Source: Bacteroidota bacterium
GTDB taxonomy: Bacteria; Bacteroidota; Bacteroidia; UKL13-3
Direction of reading: 5' to 3'
Assembly: GCA_027487835.1 (NCBI GenBank)
Contig: JAIYCU010000029.1
Coordinates: 62,001-126,000, forward strand
DNA length: 64,000 bases
A program made the translations under genes and the position numbers. The notes beneath the pieces are model-generated. The model did no database searches. It had not been told where the DNA came from and worked only from the letters and a program-made list of their open reading frames with translations. Below are positions 1 to 10,776 of the stretch, piece by piece. Numbering within the stretch: position 1 is the first letter of the stretch; each line of letters starts with the position of its first letter.

Positions 1-2478
1 TACAATGGCAACATCTTTACGCGTGTCTTTTTGTTGACGCTCTAGTAATTCATAATAAATTTTACCAGTACACATTAACACACGATTTACCTTTTTAGTC
101 TCGGTAAAATTATCGTCTATTAATTCTTGGAAATGTCCATTGGAAAAATCTTCTAATTTGCTCACACAGGCTGGATGGCGTAATAAGCTTTTAGGTGTCA
201 TTACTACTAAAGGCAACCTAATTTCTTTGTGTTTTAATTGTCTTCTTAAGGCATGGAAATAATTGGCAGGTGAAGTAATATTACATACTTGCATATTCCA
301 ATTAGCACATAACTGTAAAAATCTTTCTAACCTAGCTGATGAATGCTCAGGTCCTTGTCCTTCATACCCATGAGGCAACAAAAGGGTGAGGCCACTAAAG
401 GTTTTCCATTTGGTAGCCGCACTGGCAAGGTATTGGTCGATGATGATTTGTGCACCATTGGCAAAATCCCCAAACTGTGCTTCCCAAATGGTAAGGTCGT
501 TTGGCCTAACCATGCTAAAGCCATATTCAAAACCCAATACCGCATATTCACTCAATAAAGAGTTATAAAATTTTACGCTACCTTTATTTAAGGCACCAAG
601 GTTTTCGAAGATATTATAGTTTTTTTCTGAATCTTCTTGCTTGATAATGGCATGTCTATGGCTAAAGGTACCTCGTTCGCAGTCTTGCCCAGTCATGCGC
701 ACATTGTGCCCCTCTGCACTTAAACTAGCATAGGCTAAAAGCTCTCCCATGGCCCAATCGTAGTTATCATTATCAATCATGTTTTTACGGTCTTTAAACA
801 ACTTTTCAATTTTGTTAAAGGCCTTAAACCCTTCAGGGATATTGGTAAGAAGATGTGCTAATTCTAGGAATTCTTTTTGGCCAATTTTTGTGCCATCCGA
901 TTTTAGAAAATCATCTTGGTTGGCAGGTCTAAAACCATCCCATAAATTTTGAAGAAAATTCTTTGGTTTTGAAGGTTCAGCTCCCTTGGCACTTTCTAAT
1001 TTTTCTTGTAAGAGTTTTCTAAAAGAACTCTCCATTTCTTTTGCTAATTCCGCTTCAACACTTCCATTGGCCAATAATTTTTGGTAGTAGAGTTCTCTCG
1101 GATTGGCATGTGAGGCAATGGCTTTATATAATACAGGCTGTGTAAACCTAGGTTCATCCCCCTCGTTGTGTCCGTATTTTCTATACCCAAGTAAATCAAT
1201 AAATACATCACTCTTAAACTCCTGACGATATTCCATTGCCAATTTCACGGTAAATATTACCGCTTCCACATCATCGGCATTTACATGAAATACGGGGCAT
1301 AAAGTTGTTTTTGCAACATCTGTGCAATAGGTAGAAGTTCTTGCATCAATATAATTAGTTGTAAAACCAATTTGATTATTAGCCACAATATGAATGCAAC
1401 CACCCACATTATAGGCTTTTAAACCTGCCATTTGCAATACTTCATACACAATGCCTTGGCCCGCTACCGAGGCATCACCATGAATAAGGATGGGTGCAAT
1501 TTTATCCTGATTACTTTGGTGTTTAAATTCCATTTTTGCCCGTGTAATTCCTTTTACAACAGGGTTTACAGTTTCTAGGTGAGAAGGATTAGGACTTAAA
1601 TTTAAATGAACCTTTTTGCCATTACTAGTGGTAATATCTGAACTATACCCTAAATGATATTTAACATCACCCTCAAAAATACCTTCATCTTCGGCTGCTT
1701 TTCCTTCAAATTCTTTGAAAATATCTTCGTATGTTTTTCCTAAAATATTTGCTAAAACATTTAAACGCCCGCGGTGCGCCATCCCTAATACAAATTCTTC
1801 AACGCCTAAATCGGCACCATACTCTATTACCGAGTCTAAGGCTGGAATTAAAGTTTCTAATCCTTCTAAACTAAAACGTTTTTGGCCAACAAATTTTGTA
1901 TGCAAAAAATTCTCAAATACACTCGCTTGGTTCAGCTTAGAAAGTACATGTCTTTTTTGTTCAATAGAAAGTTGAGGTGTGTTTTTACTTCCTTCCATTT
2001 TCTTTTTAAGCCAAGACATTTTCTTAGGTTCGCGCACATACATAAATTCTGCGCCTATGCTCTGGCAATAGGTTTGCTCAAGCAAGGAAATAATATCTTT
2101 TAATTTGGCCGAACCAAGCCCTAGCTCAGTTCCAGCATTAAAAGTTTTTTCTAAATCGGCTTGGTTCAAACCGAAATTTTCTAATGCCAATGTTGGCTCA
2201 TATTTCCTGCGCTCACGCACTGGATTTGTTTTAGTAAATAAATGTCCTCTGCTTCTATATCCATCAATTAGGTTAAAAACATTTATTTCCTTTAACACAT
2301 CTTCAGAAACTGCTGTGCTTTGTTTTCCATTACCAAATCTTTGGTTGTAGCCAAAATCAAATCCTTCAAAGAATTTTTTCCATCCATAATCTACTGATTC
2401 TGGATCACGTAAGTATTGCTGGTGAAGCTGGTCAATGGCAGACACGTCTGCGTTGGATAGGTAAGAAAATTGGTCCAT
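1..2478 (-). CDS. sucA: 2-oxoglutarate dehydrogenase E1 component (C-terminus truncated by window start)
   Basis: Manual minus-strand translation from ATG at 2478: MDQFSYLSNADVSAIDQLHQQYLRDPESVDYGWKKFFEGFDFGYNQ...; motifs GMAHRGRLNVLAN, HGDASVAGQG, GYRKYGHNEGDEPRFTQP; reads ...RQQKDTRKDVAIV at the window edge. Confidence 0.95.
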   Translation of the reverse strand, partial: MDQFSYLSNADVSAIDQLHQQYLRDPESVDYGWKKFFEGFDFGYNQRFGNGKQSTAVSEDVLKEINVFNLIDGYRSRGHLFTKTNPVRERRKYEPTLALENFGLNQADLEKTFNAGTELGLGSAKLKDIISLLEQTYCQSIGAEFMYVREPKKMSWLKKKMEGSKNTPQLSIEQKRHVLSKLNQASVFENFLHTKFVGQKRFSLEGLETLIPALDSVIEYGADLGVEEFVLGMAHRGRLNVLANILGKTYEDIFKEFEGKAAEDEGIFEGDVKYHLGYSSDITTSNGKKVHLNLSPNPSHLETVNPVVKGITRAKMEFKHQSNQDKIAPILIHGDASVAGQGIVYEVLQMAGLKAYNVGGCIHIVANNQIGFTTNYIDARTSTYCTDVAKTTLCPVFHVNADDVEAVIFTVKLAMEYRQEFKSDVFIDLLGYRKYGHNEGDEPRFTQPVLYKAIASHANPRELYYQKLLANGSVEAELAKEMESSFRKLLQEKLESAKGAEPSKPKNFLQNLWDGFRPANQDDFLKSDGTKIGQKEFLELAHLLTNIPEGFKAFNKIEKLFKDRKNMIDNDNYDWAMGELLAYASLSAEGHNVRMTGQDCERGTFSHRHAIIKQEDSEKNYNIFENLGALNKGSVKFYNSLLSEYAVLGFEYGFSMVRPNDLTIWEAQFGDFANGAQIIIDQYLASAATKWKTFSGLTLLLPHGYEGQGPEHSSARLERFLQLCANWNMQVCNITSPANYFHALRRQLKHKEIRLPLVVMTPKSLLRHPACVSKLEDFSNGHFQELIDDNFTETKKVNRVLMCTGKIYYELLERQQKDTRKDVAIV
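2163..2172 (-). repeat. dispersed motif GGTTTGAACC (in sucA)
   Basis: ttGGTTCAAACCgaa on +; reads GLN(Q) in sucA. Confidence 0.9.
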
Positions 2479-2558
2479 ACTGTATGTTCGGTAAACGAAC
2501 CGCGAAGATAGAAAAATCGAGCATTTAAAGCAGGTTGTATAACAAATTAGCAATTATG

Positions 2559-3881
2559 TTAATTAGCTGAAAGCCAATCAATCAAATCTTTTGCCACATA
2601 ATCTGGGATATTCCCAATCATAAAATACTCTGAATAAGTTGATTCTGCACCCCCTGAATAAAATAAATGATTGAGCTTTGGATAATTTTTTATGGTAACA
2701 TTGGCTTGCTTTCCAAACTCTTTTCTCCAAGCTTCAAGGTTTTCTAAGTTCACTTGATAATCTCTGTCGCCATGCAAAATGAGAATGGGTATTTGTAGTT
2801 TTTTGGCTATTTCAACATGTGGATATTTATTCAACCAAATCCAGTAGGTGGCTTGTACTTCATAGGGCATTTTATAATGCTCGGTAAGTGGGTTTAGCTT
2901 TTTGTTCATGCTATACAATGCTTTTTCTTTTTGTTCCATAAACTCTCCTTTTTTGCTTGGGTTAACCTTCGCTAGGTAGTCGTATTGGTCCATCATCATT
3001 TGTTGCATGCGTTTGTAATTGGTGCCAAGCATTGCAATTCCTTTAACTTCTTTTCTTTCTTTAGCAATTAAGGGTAAGAGCATGCCGCCTTGGCCATGTC
3101 CCAAAAGGTAAACCCTAGTGGGGTCAACTTCTGGCAGGGTAAGCAAGGTATCCATGGCTTTATAGAGGTCATCTAAATATTCTTCTCTGCAAGTATAAGA
3201 TTCATAGGCGGCTTTAGCGGTTAACAATAAATTACCATAATGCAAAGAGCGTTTGTCGTATCTAAAGGTGCAATATCCATTACTTCCTATGGCACCTGCC
3301 AAGTCCCTATAGGGTCTGTTTTCACCATAACTTCCATCTCTATCGGTAGGTCCAGATTCTGGTAAAATAATAACCAAGGGATGCTTACCGGCTTGGGTAG
3401 GTGCGGTAAAAATGGCTGGGAGCTCGTAAATCCCATTATAAATTTTGAAGTTTCTTTCGGTGTATTTACTTACATCCACATAATCTGGTGAAACATACAC
3501 TTTATGGGCTTGCATAAAACTCAACATCAGAATTTTTCCTTCTGGGTTAAAGCCTAGGTTTAACACAAAGGGCAATGATTCAAAATTGAGTTTATAGCTA
3601 ATGAAATGTGAACCTTGATAATTGCTAAAGAATATGGGTCTTACGCTTTCCAATTTTCCATAAGTACCAATGAGCTCATTCCAATCGGCTTCAAAAGTGA
3701 TGGCATTATAGCTAAATAAATAATTGGTATCCCGGAGGTCACTAATTTTCTGAAATTGCGATGTGTTAAAATAAGACAATACTTGTTTGCCTAGGGAGTC
3801 CCCAATTTCAAAAGCAGACGATTGGGCAAAGCTTACTTTGCTTGAGGCAAGTAAAAGAAGGAGCCATAAGAATTTTCTCAT
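2559..3881 (-). CDS. alpha/beta hydrolase with signal peptide and N-terminal DUF3887-like domain
   Basis: ORF 440 aa; N-terminal signal peptide; GHGQGG nucleophile elbow, HGDRDYQV acid region, NHLFYSG catalytic His. Confidence 0.75.
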   Translation of the reverse strand: MRKFLWLLLLLASSKVSFAQSSAFEIGDSLGKQVLSYFNTSQFQKISDLRDTNYLFSYNAITFEADWNELIGTYGKLESVRPIFFSNYQGSHFISYKLNFESLPFVLNLGFNPEGKILMLSFMQAHKVYVSPDYVDVSKYTERNFKIYNGIYELPAIFTAPTQAGKHPLVIILPESGPTDRDGSYGENRPYRDLAGAIGSNGYCTFRYDKRSLHYGNLLLTAKAAYESYTCREEYLDDLYKAMDTLLTLPEVDPTRVYLLGHGQGGMLLPLIAKERKEVKGIAMLGTNYKRMQQMMMDQYDYLAKVNPSKKGEFMEQKEKALYSMNKKLNPLTEHYKMPYEVQATYWIWLNKYPHVEIAKKLQIPILILHGDRDYQVNLENLEAWRKEFGKQANVTIKNYPKLNHLFYSGGAESTYSEYFMIGNIPDYVAKDLIDWLSAN

Positions 3882-3903
3882 GACACAAATGTAAGTAGGG
3901 AGT

Positions 3904-4656
3904 TTATAAATAATTATTTAATAATGTGCCTTCACACACTTTTTGATACAGCTTATGCTGATACACCTCTTGAAGAAGGTCTTGGTGTCTTTTGTTATGG
4001 GTGTCTGAACCAATTAAATCAACCAAATTGTTATTTACCAAATAGCTTGCAGCTTCTTGCACTGGCTTAGAATAATAGCCTATGCAAGAGAGCATATTCA
4101 TTTGAAACAAGATGCCTTGGTCTTTTAAGGCATGAAAGCGATTGCGGTCGGCGTTATAATATAAATATCTTTCAGGATGTGCTAAAATGGGAGTATAGCC
4201 TGCAATTTGAAGTTCAAACAAGGCAGAGGCTAGGTTTCTTGGTTCATCCATAAAGGGCAATTCAACCAAAATATGTTTGCCATTTGGGCCAAAAGTGAGT
4301 AATTCACCTGAGGCAATTTTCTTTTCAAAGCCGTCGTCAATGAGGTATTCGGCGGCACAATCTAGTTCTAAATCGATATTTTTCTCTTTGAGCCTATTTC
4401 TTAATTCATCACGCAGGGGGAAAAGGTTTTCCTTGCTATTTTTATAGTAATCGCTCATGATATGCGGGGTAGTTATAACTTTACGCATACCTAATTTTGC
4501 AAAGTCTTCTAAGATCTCCAGACTTTGTTCAATGGTTTCACAGCCATCATCCACCCCAAAAATAAGGTGGGAGTGGAACTCTACTTTGATGGGATTAGAA
4601 AAAGATGCAGTGTCTGCACCTTTTTCCGACCCAAATAATTTGCTAAAGAATGACAA
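3904..4656 (-). CDS. PHP-family tyrosine-protein phosphatase (CpsB/YwqE-like)
   Basis: ORF 250 aa; KVEFHSHLIFGVDDGCE, HPERY and GSDTHNK metal-binding motifs. Confidence 0.85.
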   Translation of the reverse strand: MSFFSKLFGSEKGADTASFSNPIKVEFHSHLIFGVDDGCETIEQSLEILEDFAKLGMRKVITTPHIMSDYYKNSKENLFPLRDELRNRLKEKNIDLELDCAAEYLIDDGFEKKIASGELLTFGPNGKHILVELPFMDEPRNLASALFELQIAGYTPILAHPERYLYYNADRNRFHALKDQGILFQMNMLSCIGYYSKPVQEAASYLVNNNLVDLIGSDTHNKRHQDLLQEVYQHKLYQKVCEGTLLNNYL

Positions 4657-4658
4657 GG

Positions 4659-5636
4659 TTATACTTTTTCTAAAAATTCTTTTAACGAGCTGATGTTTGG
4701 AACGTTTAAGGAATCAACGCGCCTATGGTCTGCAACTAGTAAACTCAACCAATCTAACCTATGGATGGTTTGGTATACAGAAGCAAAGTTAAACTGTTCA
4801 ACACCCATTTCAATTACCTTGTGGTATTCTACTTCCAACAAGCCACTCAAGAATTCAAACCTTGAACCTACACGTGAGTTGCTATTAGAATTTAAGAAGA
4901 AAAATACGGTATCTAAGGTACCATAATAGCTTTCTATAACATTGTGGTTGTGCTCAGGCACTACATGCGTAAAACACTCATGTTTGGCATTTTCTTGCAC
5001 TTGTTGGGCAAAACGTGTAGCTACTGCCTCAAATTGCGCATCACTTAATACCACATATTTTGAGTTCACTTTTGTTTTGATGGCTTCAAAAACTTCTTCT
5101 GCATCATTTTGGTAAGGGTCGCAATTGTCGAATAAGCTGGAAACTTTTTTCATTTCTTCACGAGCATCTTTTCCTATAAGTTCTGCAAAAATTAGCACTA
5201 AGTAAGTTAATGAATATCCTAAAGCCATTCTAGGTTGAACACCAGGTTCTATGTAGTAGCTTTTTAAATTGTGCTCTTTAACCAAATTGCCTAATTTACC
5301 GCCACTGGTCAAAATCAACATATGGCTGCCTCTTTTCTTAACTTCTTCAAACATGGCTAAGGTTTCTTCTGTATTGCCACTGTATGAACCTAAAATTACT
5401 AAGGTTTTCTCATTTACATAAGCCGGTAAGGTGTAGTCTGCAATTACTTCTACAGGCAATGGAAATTCATCCATAAATAAGGTTTTAACAATGCGGCCAC
5501 CAATACCACTGCCTCCTAATCCTCCAATTAATATATTTGAGAATTGATTGGCGGCTAAGCCATGATTGCTAAAATTGTCAATGGCAAAATTAATTTGATA
5601 GCCAAATTTTCTTAATGCTTCGTGTTGCGGATTCAT
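4659..5636 (-). CDS. SIS-domain bifunctional phosphoglucose/phosphomannose isomerase
   Basis: ORF 325 aa; GGLGGSGIGGR, GSYSGNTEETL SIS motifs, C-terminal PGI/PMI-like region. Confidence 0.85.
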   Translation of the reverse strand: MNPQHEALRKFGYQINFAIDNFSNHGLAANQFSNILIGGLGGSGIGGRIVKTLFMDEFPLPVEVIADYTLPAYVNEKTLVILGSYSGNTEETLAMFEEVKKRGSHMLILTSGGKLGNLVKEHNLKSYYIEPGVQPRMALGYSLTYLVLIFAELIGKDAREEMKKVSSLFDNCDPYQNDAEEVFEAIKTKVNSKYVVLSDAQFEAVATRFAQQVQENAKHECFTHVVPEHNHNVIESYYGTLDTVFFFLNSNSNSRVGSRFEFLSGLLEVEYHKVIEMGVEQFNFASVYQTIHRLDWLSLLVADHRRVDSLNVPNISSLKEFLEKV

Positions 5637-5661
5637 AATTGTCTTTCCTGTATTTTTAAAA

Positions 5662-6528
5662 TTAATAATTATTTAACAAGCCTAATAAGTATTTTCCATA
5701 GCCACTTTTTAGGTATTTTTTTGCTTCTCTTTCTAGGCCTGCTCTGTCTAACCAACCCATGCGATAAGCAACTTCTTCAATGCAGCCTATTTTCCAACCT
5801 TGGCGCTCTTCTATTACTTGCACAAATTGGCCAGCTTGCATTAATGATTCAAAGGTGCCAGTATCCAACCAAGCAGTGCCTCTACGTAAAACGCCTACTT
5901 TTAATAAACCTCTTTCTAAATAGTACTTATTAATATCTGTAATTTCCAACTCTCCGCGAGGCGATGGTTTAATGTTTTTTGCTACTTCAACCACCGAGTT
6001 ATCATAGAAATACAGACCTGGTACTGCGTAATTCGATTTAGGTTTTTCAGGTTTTTCTTCGATGCTTAAAGCTTTCATATCCTGATCAAATTCCACCACC
6101 CCGTAGCGTTCTGGGTCGTTTACATGGTAGGCAAATACAACACCACCTTCTGGGTTGTTATTGCTTTGTAAGAGGTCGCTTAAGCCAGCACTATAAAAAA
6201 TATTATCCCCAAGAACTAGGGCAACTTTATCGTCTCCAATAAATTCTTCGCCAATGATAAATGCTTGTGCTAGTCCATCTGGTGAGGGTTGCACGGCATA
6301 TTCAAAACTGCAGCCTAATTGCGAGCCATCACCCAAAAGCTTAATAAACCCTTCTTGGTCGTGTGGTGTAGTAATGATTAAAATTTCGTTGATTCCTGCA
6401 AGCATCAAAGTGCTAAGCGGGTAGTAAATCATAGGTTTATCGTAAACTGGCATCAGTTGTTTACTCACCGCAATGGTAAGAGGATGCAGGCGTGTGCCGC
6501 TTCCTCCGGCTAAAATGATTCCTTTCAT
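5662..6528 (-). CDS. rfbA: glucose-1-phosphate thymidylyltransferase
   Basis: ORF 288 aa; [46 protein letters not shown], typical RmlA. Confidence 0.95.
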   Translation of the reverse strand: MKGIILAGGSGTRLHPLTIAVSKQLMPVYDKPMIYYPLSTLMLAGINEILIITTPHDQEGFIKLLGDGSQLGCSFEYAVQPSPDGLAQAFIIGEEFIGDDKVALVLGDNIFYSAGLSDLLQSNNNPEGGVVFAYHVNDPERYGVVEFDQDMKALSIEEKPEKPKSNYAVPGLYFYDNSVVEVAKNIKPSPRGELEITDINKYYLERGLLKVGVLRRGTAWLDTGTFESLMQAGQFVQVIEERQGWKIGCIEEVAYRMGWLDRAGLEREAKKYLKSGYGKYLLGLLNNY

Positions 6529-6775
6529 AATAGGTTAATCTAAGCGCGCAATATAGGTGTAATTCCTATTTTGCCCAAACGGAAATTGCCGATTGGCTTC
6601 TGGCAACTAGCAGGCATTTGCAATGGCGTTAGTGTTTAGGTTAACTTGTGAATTGGTTTAGTATTGGCTTAAAGGTAATTGTGTTTAGAACAGGATGAGT
6701 TAAGGATGAGGGCTAATTAGGTGAGTTTAGTCCTAAGACAATTAAGTGTATTACCTTAACTGTTTATATTCGAAA

Positions 6776-6804
6776 CAGCAATGATTATGTTAGAATCATT
6801 GCTG
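6776..6804. repeat. intergenic inverted repeat upstream of WG-repeat gene
   Basis: CAGCAATGATT-ATGTTAG-AATCATTGCTG, 11-bp perfect arms. Confidence 0.8.
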
Positions 6805-7002
6805 GGTATGCTTCAACCTATAATCGACTTACTTTGCCATAGCATCGATTTACCTTTACATTGAATTGGTTTACCTAGAAACAGAACCATTCCTAAAGTA
6901 CAGTACAAGTAATATAGTTAACTGTCAGTTTTAATTGTAATTGTCTGACAGAAAACTAAAAATTAACTTAAACACGTTATGTTAGCACTAAATCCCCTTT
7001 TT

Positions 7003-10000
7003 ATGAAACAGCTCTTTAGCTTTTGCATAGCCATCCTTGGCTATCATGCCCTTTTTGGACAAAATCAGCCTTTGGTTCAACCCGCCATAAAAATTAAAGG
7101 TAAAGTTGTTTCTGATATTTTAGTGCCAGGCCACGAGTATGTTTATTTGTTTACAAATTACGAGTCACACAATAAAGATTCTGCCCTTATACAATTTGAT
7201 AGCACCTTTGAATTTAATATTGCCAGATTTCCAATGCCATTGGCATTTTCTGTGTCCTATAAAAATAGCATTTCTTGTGCACTTTTACCTAAAATAGGGG
7301 AGATAAATCTGCAAGTTGTCAAACGAGTTCACACTTCGAAAGATGATAAGATAAAGGAGATTTCTCAAAATGACTATCATTATTACCACTTGGAAGACTT
7401 GGTAAAATTACCCATGACTTTGGTAGAAAACAAGAATTTTGCCTTGATCGATTCGGTTGATTTTAATAAGGATTTACAGCATTTGCTAGACTCGACCACC
7501 AATGTTTTAAGCATTTACCAAGATTCATTGCATCCTTTGGTGTATAAAGAGTTTGAACGTTGGCTAAATTTAAATGCGCAAGTAGCATACCTCGATTTTG
7601 CGCTATTGAAGAGGCTTCATCAAAAAGAGAAAATCTTTGATAGGGTGTCTATAGATTATACTAAAGCAGCTAGGCGTTTATTGTTAGACAGTAATCAATT
7701 GAGTTTTGCCAAATGGGCGCAGATGATGCTAAAGATTAGGGTAAAAGCCTTAGAAGCGATAGATTTTCAAACGTCTCGGTTCAACCCATTTGAATACCAA
7801 TGTGAACAAATTGACATGGAAGTTTTACGCAAGGCTTCCCCCCAATCAGATGGTTTAAACTGTAACTATGGTTTGGTGGGGGCGGTAGGTTTTTATTTAA
7901 TCGAAGACCAATACCAAACGGGTTGGCTCATCGCACCAAGATTCGAAAAATTGAGTTATTTTTCTAATAAGTATGCCATTGTGGTTTATAATGGCAGGGT
8001 AGGTGTGATAGACGCTTGCCAAAATTTTGCGGTTCAGCCAAATTACAGTGTTTTAAAAGAGTTTAAGGTTAGTAAATACGACTCTTTACCGCCTTTGTAC
8101 ATTTTTAGAGGCGCTAGAAACTATGGTTTATTAGACCATACGGGCAGGCAATTGTTAGAAGAAAACTATGATTATCTTTTTCAGTTAGATGCTTCAAGAT
8201 TGGCTTATCGCCCTATCAACGGAAATAAGTTTGGGATGATAGATACCAATGGAAAAATTCTTATGACACCTAGGTATGATATATTTTACTCGGGTAATAT
8301 GATGCCTGGTTATTTTAAAGTATCTAACCAACATTCGTTTCTAAAAGTGAAAAGGCGTTTGGATGATGCGCGTATTTTTAAACCGGCCGAGTTAATTGGC
8401 TTGATAGATTCGCTAGGGAAAGAAATTGTAAAGCCGGGTTGGAACGATTTTGATTATCGGATTACGTCATACGGCTTGGATGGCATTACTTGGATTGGGA
8501 AGAAGTATCATTTACTGAGCAGAACCCTTAGCACCAAGAAGTTTGGATACATTAGTAGCAATGGCTTTTTTATACTTAAACCTAATTATAAAAATATTTA
8601 TTCTGCTACCAAGAGTGACCAATATGTTTTTGCAAATAAGGGTAAGAAGGGCTATATTTATTTTCATCATCAGCCTAACAAAGCACCCCTAAAAGTAGAT
8701 TATTTATCGAGGCAGTTTCGCGGAAATGCAACTTTTAGAATGGATGATAAATGTTACCTGATAGATAGTGCTGGCAACTTTGAAAAATATGGCTCCTTTG
8801 ATTCGTTTCGATTAACGTTTGAAATTGAGAGTGACAAGAGCATGTTACTTTTGGAACGTTCAGGGAAATGGGGTTTGTTTTCAATGCAAAAAATGGATTG
8901 GGTGTTGACTCCTCAATGGGAAAGAATGAGTGCCAGTTGGAAAGGCTTTTATGCAGAAAAAGAGGGCAAGATGGGATTTATTGATGCAAGGAGTTTAAAA
9001 CAACCTATGGCTTATTATGATACCGTTTTTCAGCGTTCAATGGGTTATTATGAAGCGCGATTAGGCAATCAAAAAATTATTTTAGACAGCAATGGCAATA
9101 AGATTTTTGAAAGTGATGCAGATGCCATTTATCATTTGAATACAGGCTATTTTGGGGATGGTAATTTTGTGGTAAAAAGAGGCAAGCAATTATTTGCCAC
9201 CAATGGCCTACAAGAAACGCCTTTGGTTTCGGATAGGGTAAGTTTATATTATTTATTTAGAACTAGAAACGCGCTTGGAACATTGGTAAGCAAGAAGGGG
9301 TATATCTTAGGTTACAGCGATAGTAAAACCATTAATAACAGAATATATTACGAGGAAGGCCAGCAAAATCCTGATTTAGGAAATGGAAATTGGCTTATTT
9401 ATAACAATGGTTTTGAGATGGTGATTGATGAAGAAGCGAATGTTAAAATTCCCAATATTTATAGATCTATTGTGCCCTATATTTCTGTGTTTGGCAACTA
9501 TCAACAAGTGGCGAATTTTAATGTAAATTTTGAAGATTCAGTTAAGGAAAGAAGGTATGTGGTTAAAAGTCAAACCTTTTATCAAGGCTTATATGATGCC
9601 CAGTTTAATATGGTTTTAGATACCCTTTATTGGAGCATTAACTTTAGGAAAAATTTGGTAATGGCTAGCCTTAAAAAAGGGATGTATATTAAAGACTCAA
9701 ATTTTAAGGACATTACTTTTATTAAAAATGGAAGGTCTTCATCAGACCTTCAAGGTGATAGAGTTACAGTTAATTTTGATAATGGCAAAAAGGGAGTTTA
9801 TCACTTATCAAAAGGACGTATTTTAAGACCCAAGTTTGAGGAAATTTTTATGGAGTCAAATGGGATGATCCTAGCAGCTAAAAATTCTAATATTTACAAT
9901 CATCCTTTGGTTCAAATTTATAATGATAATGGGAAACGATTGTCTAGAAAACGGTATACTTTCAACAGTCAGGGTTTAGGAATTACTACCTTAACATTAA

Positions 10001-10722
10001 AAGATAAATTTAGCCTTTTACTTGATGCCAATGGCAATCAAATTTTAAAGAGCGATAATTATCAGCTTGTCAGCGCTCGCGTTCCTAAGTTTACAAGCTA
10101 TCTTAATCAAACCGACACCTTTAATTATTACCATTTAATAGATACAGGTAGCATCTTAAATACAGTTACATTTACTAAAATAGATGACAGTGATTTTTCT
10201 GTAAAAATAGTTAACGATAATAGACTTTCAGACGCAAACAAAGACGTTATCAACCAAGTACTATACGAAATCAGAAATCTCAGGATTATCGATATCACCA
10301 CATTTGACACTGCTATATCTAAAATACAAGTGCAAGTTGGAGCCATTGATAATTGGGACCAAAACACCTACCGGCGTAATAAGACTTTTTATTTTGGGGC
10401 CGATAGTATATATAGCATTAATGCATATGATCTCATTTTGGATAGCACACAAATTACTTTTGCCACCAACTTTGTAAGCGAAATTACCAAAGATAAAAAT
10501 GTAAAATGGAATGCTTGCGTAAAACCTGAAAGGTTGTTTTCGCACTTACGATTTGACGTAGATTTTAATGCCCAAGGAATGCGCTTTGCAACCTATAGTT
10601 TTGAAGACATTAACGGCAATCCTTCTAAAAAAGATGTTTTTTACACATGGCAAGAATTAGCGCCTTACTTAAGTAAAGACCATGTGTTATCAAAAAGATT
10701 TTTCGGTTTGAACCAAAAGTGA
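7003..10722 (+). CDS. large secreted WG-repeat (KWG) protein, copy 1
   Basis: ORF 6979-10722 (1247 aa; likely start MKQLFSFCIA at 7003, signal peptide); many WG-type repeats such as KYAIVVYNGRVGVIDACQNFAVQPNYSVLKEF and KFGMIDTNGKILMTPRYD. Confidence 0.8.
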   Translation: MKQLFSFCIAILGYHALFGQNQPLVQPAIKIKGKVVSDILVPGHEYVYLFTNYESHNKDSALIQFDSTFEFNIARFPMPLAFSVSYKNSISCALLPKIGEINLQVVKRVHTSKDDKIKEISQNDYHYYHLEDLVKLPMTLVENKNFALIDSVDFNKDLQHLLDSTTNVLSIYQDSLHPLVYKEFERWLNLNAQVAYLDFALLKRLHQKEKIFDRVSIDYTKAARRLLLDSNQLSFAKWAQMMLKIRVKALEAIDFQTSRFNPFEYQCEQIDMEVLRKASPQSDGLNCNYGLVGAVGFYLIEDQYQTGWLIAPRFEKLSYFSNKYAIVVYNGRVGVIDACQNFAVQPNYSVLKEFKVSKYDSLPPLYIFRGARNYGLLDHTGRQLLEENYDYLFQLDASRLAYRPINGNKFGMIDTNGKILMTPRYDIFYSGNMMPGYFKVSNQHSFLKVKRRLDDARIFKPAELIGLIDSLGKEIVKPGWNDFDYRITSYGLDGITWIGKKYHLLSRTLSTKKFGYISSNGFFILKPNYKNIYSATKSDQYVFANKGKKGYIYFHHQPNKAPLKVDYLSRQFRGNATFRMDDKCYLIDSAGNFEKYGSFDSFRLTFEIESDKSMLLLERSGKWGLFSMQKMDWVLTPQWERMSASWKGFYAEKEGKMGFIDARSLKQPMAYYDTVFQRSMGYYEARLGNQKIILDSNGNKIFESDADAIYHLNTGYFGDGNFVVKRGKQLFATNGLQETPLVSDRVSLYYLFRTRNALGTLVSKKGYILGYSDSKTINNRIYYEEGQQNPDLGNGNWLIYNNGFEMVIDEEANVKIPNIYRSIVPYISVFGNYQQVANFNVNFEDSVKERRYVVKSQTFYQGLYDAQFNMVLDTLYWSINFRKNLVMASLKKGMYIKDSNFKDITFIKNGRSSSDLQGDRVTVNFDNGKKGVYHLSKGRILRPKFEEIFMESNGMILAAKNSNIYNHPLVQIYNDNGKRLSRKRYTFNSQGLGITTLTLKDKFSLLLDANGNQILKSDNYQLVSARVPKFTSYLNQTDTFNYYHLIDTGSILNTVTFTKIDDSDFSVKIVNDNRLSDANKDVINQVLYEIRNLRIIDITTFDTAISKIQVQVGAIDNWDQNTYRRNKTFYFGADSIYSINAYDLILDSTQITFATNFVSEITKDKNVKWNACVKPERLFSHLRFDVDFNAQGMRFATYSFEDINGNPSKKDVFYTWQELAPYLSKDHVLSKRFFGLNQK
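10705..10714 (+). repeat. dispersed motif GGTTTGAACC (3' end of WG copy 1)
   Basis: ttcGGTTTGAACCaaaa. Confidence 0.9.
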
Positions 10723-10776
10723 TTTGAAAGTTTTGTTGATTCCTTAGATTTGAAACAATTACCATAATTTGGCCAA

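Noticed and set aside
327-2350. Short ORFs listed over 327-2350 on both strands
   Set aside because: They are shadow ORFs of sucA, whose minus-strand frame is open from 2478 to the window start and gives a clear SucA sequence.
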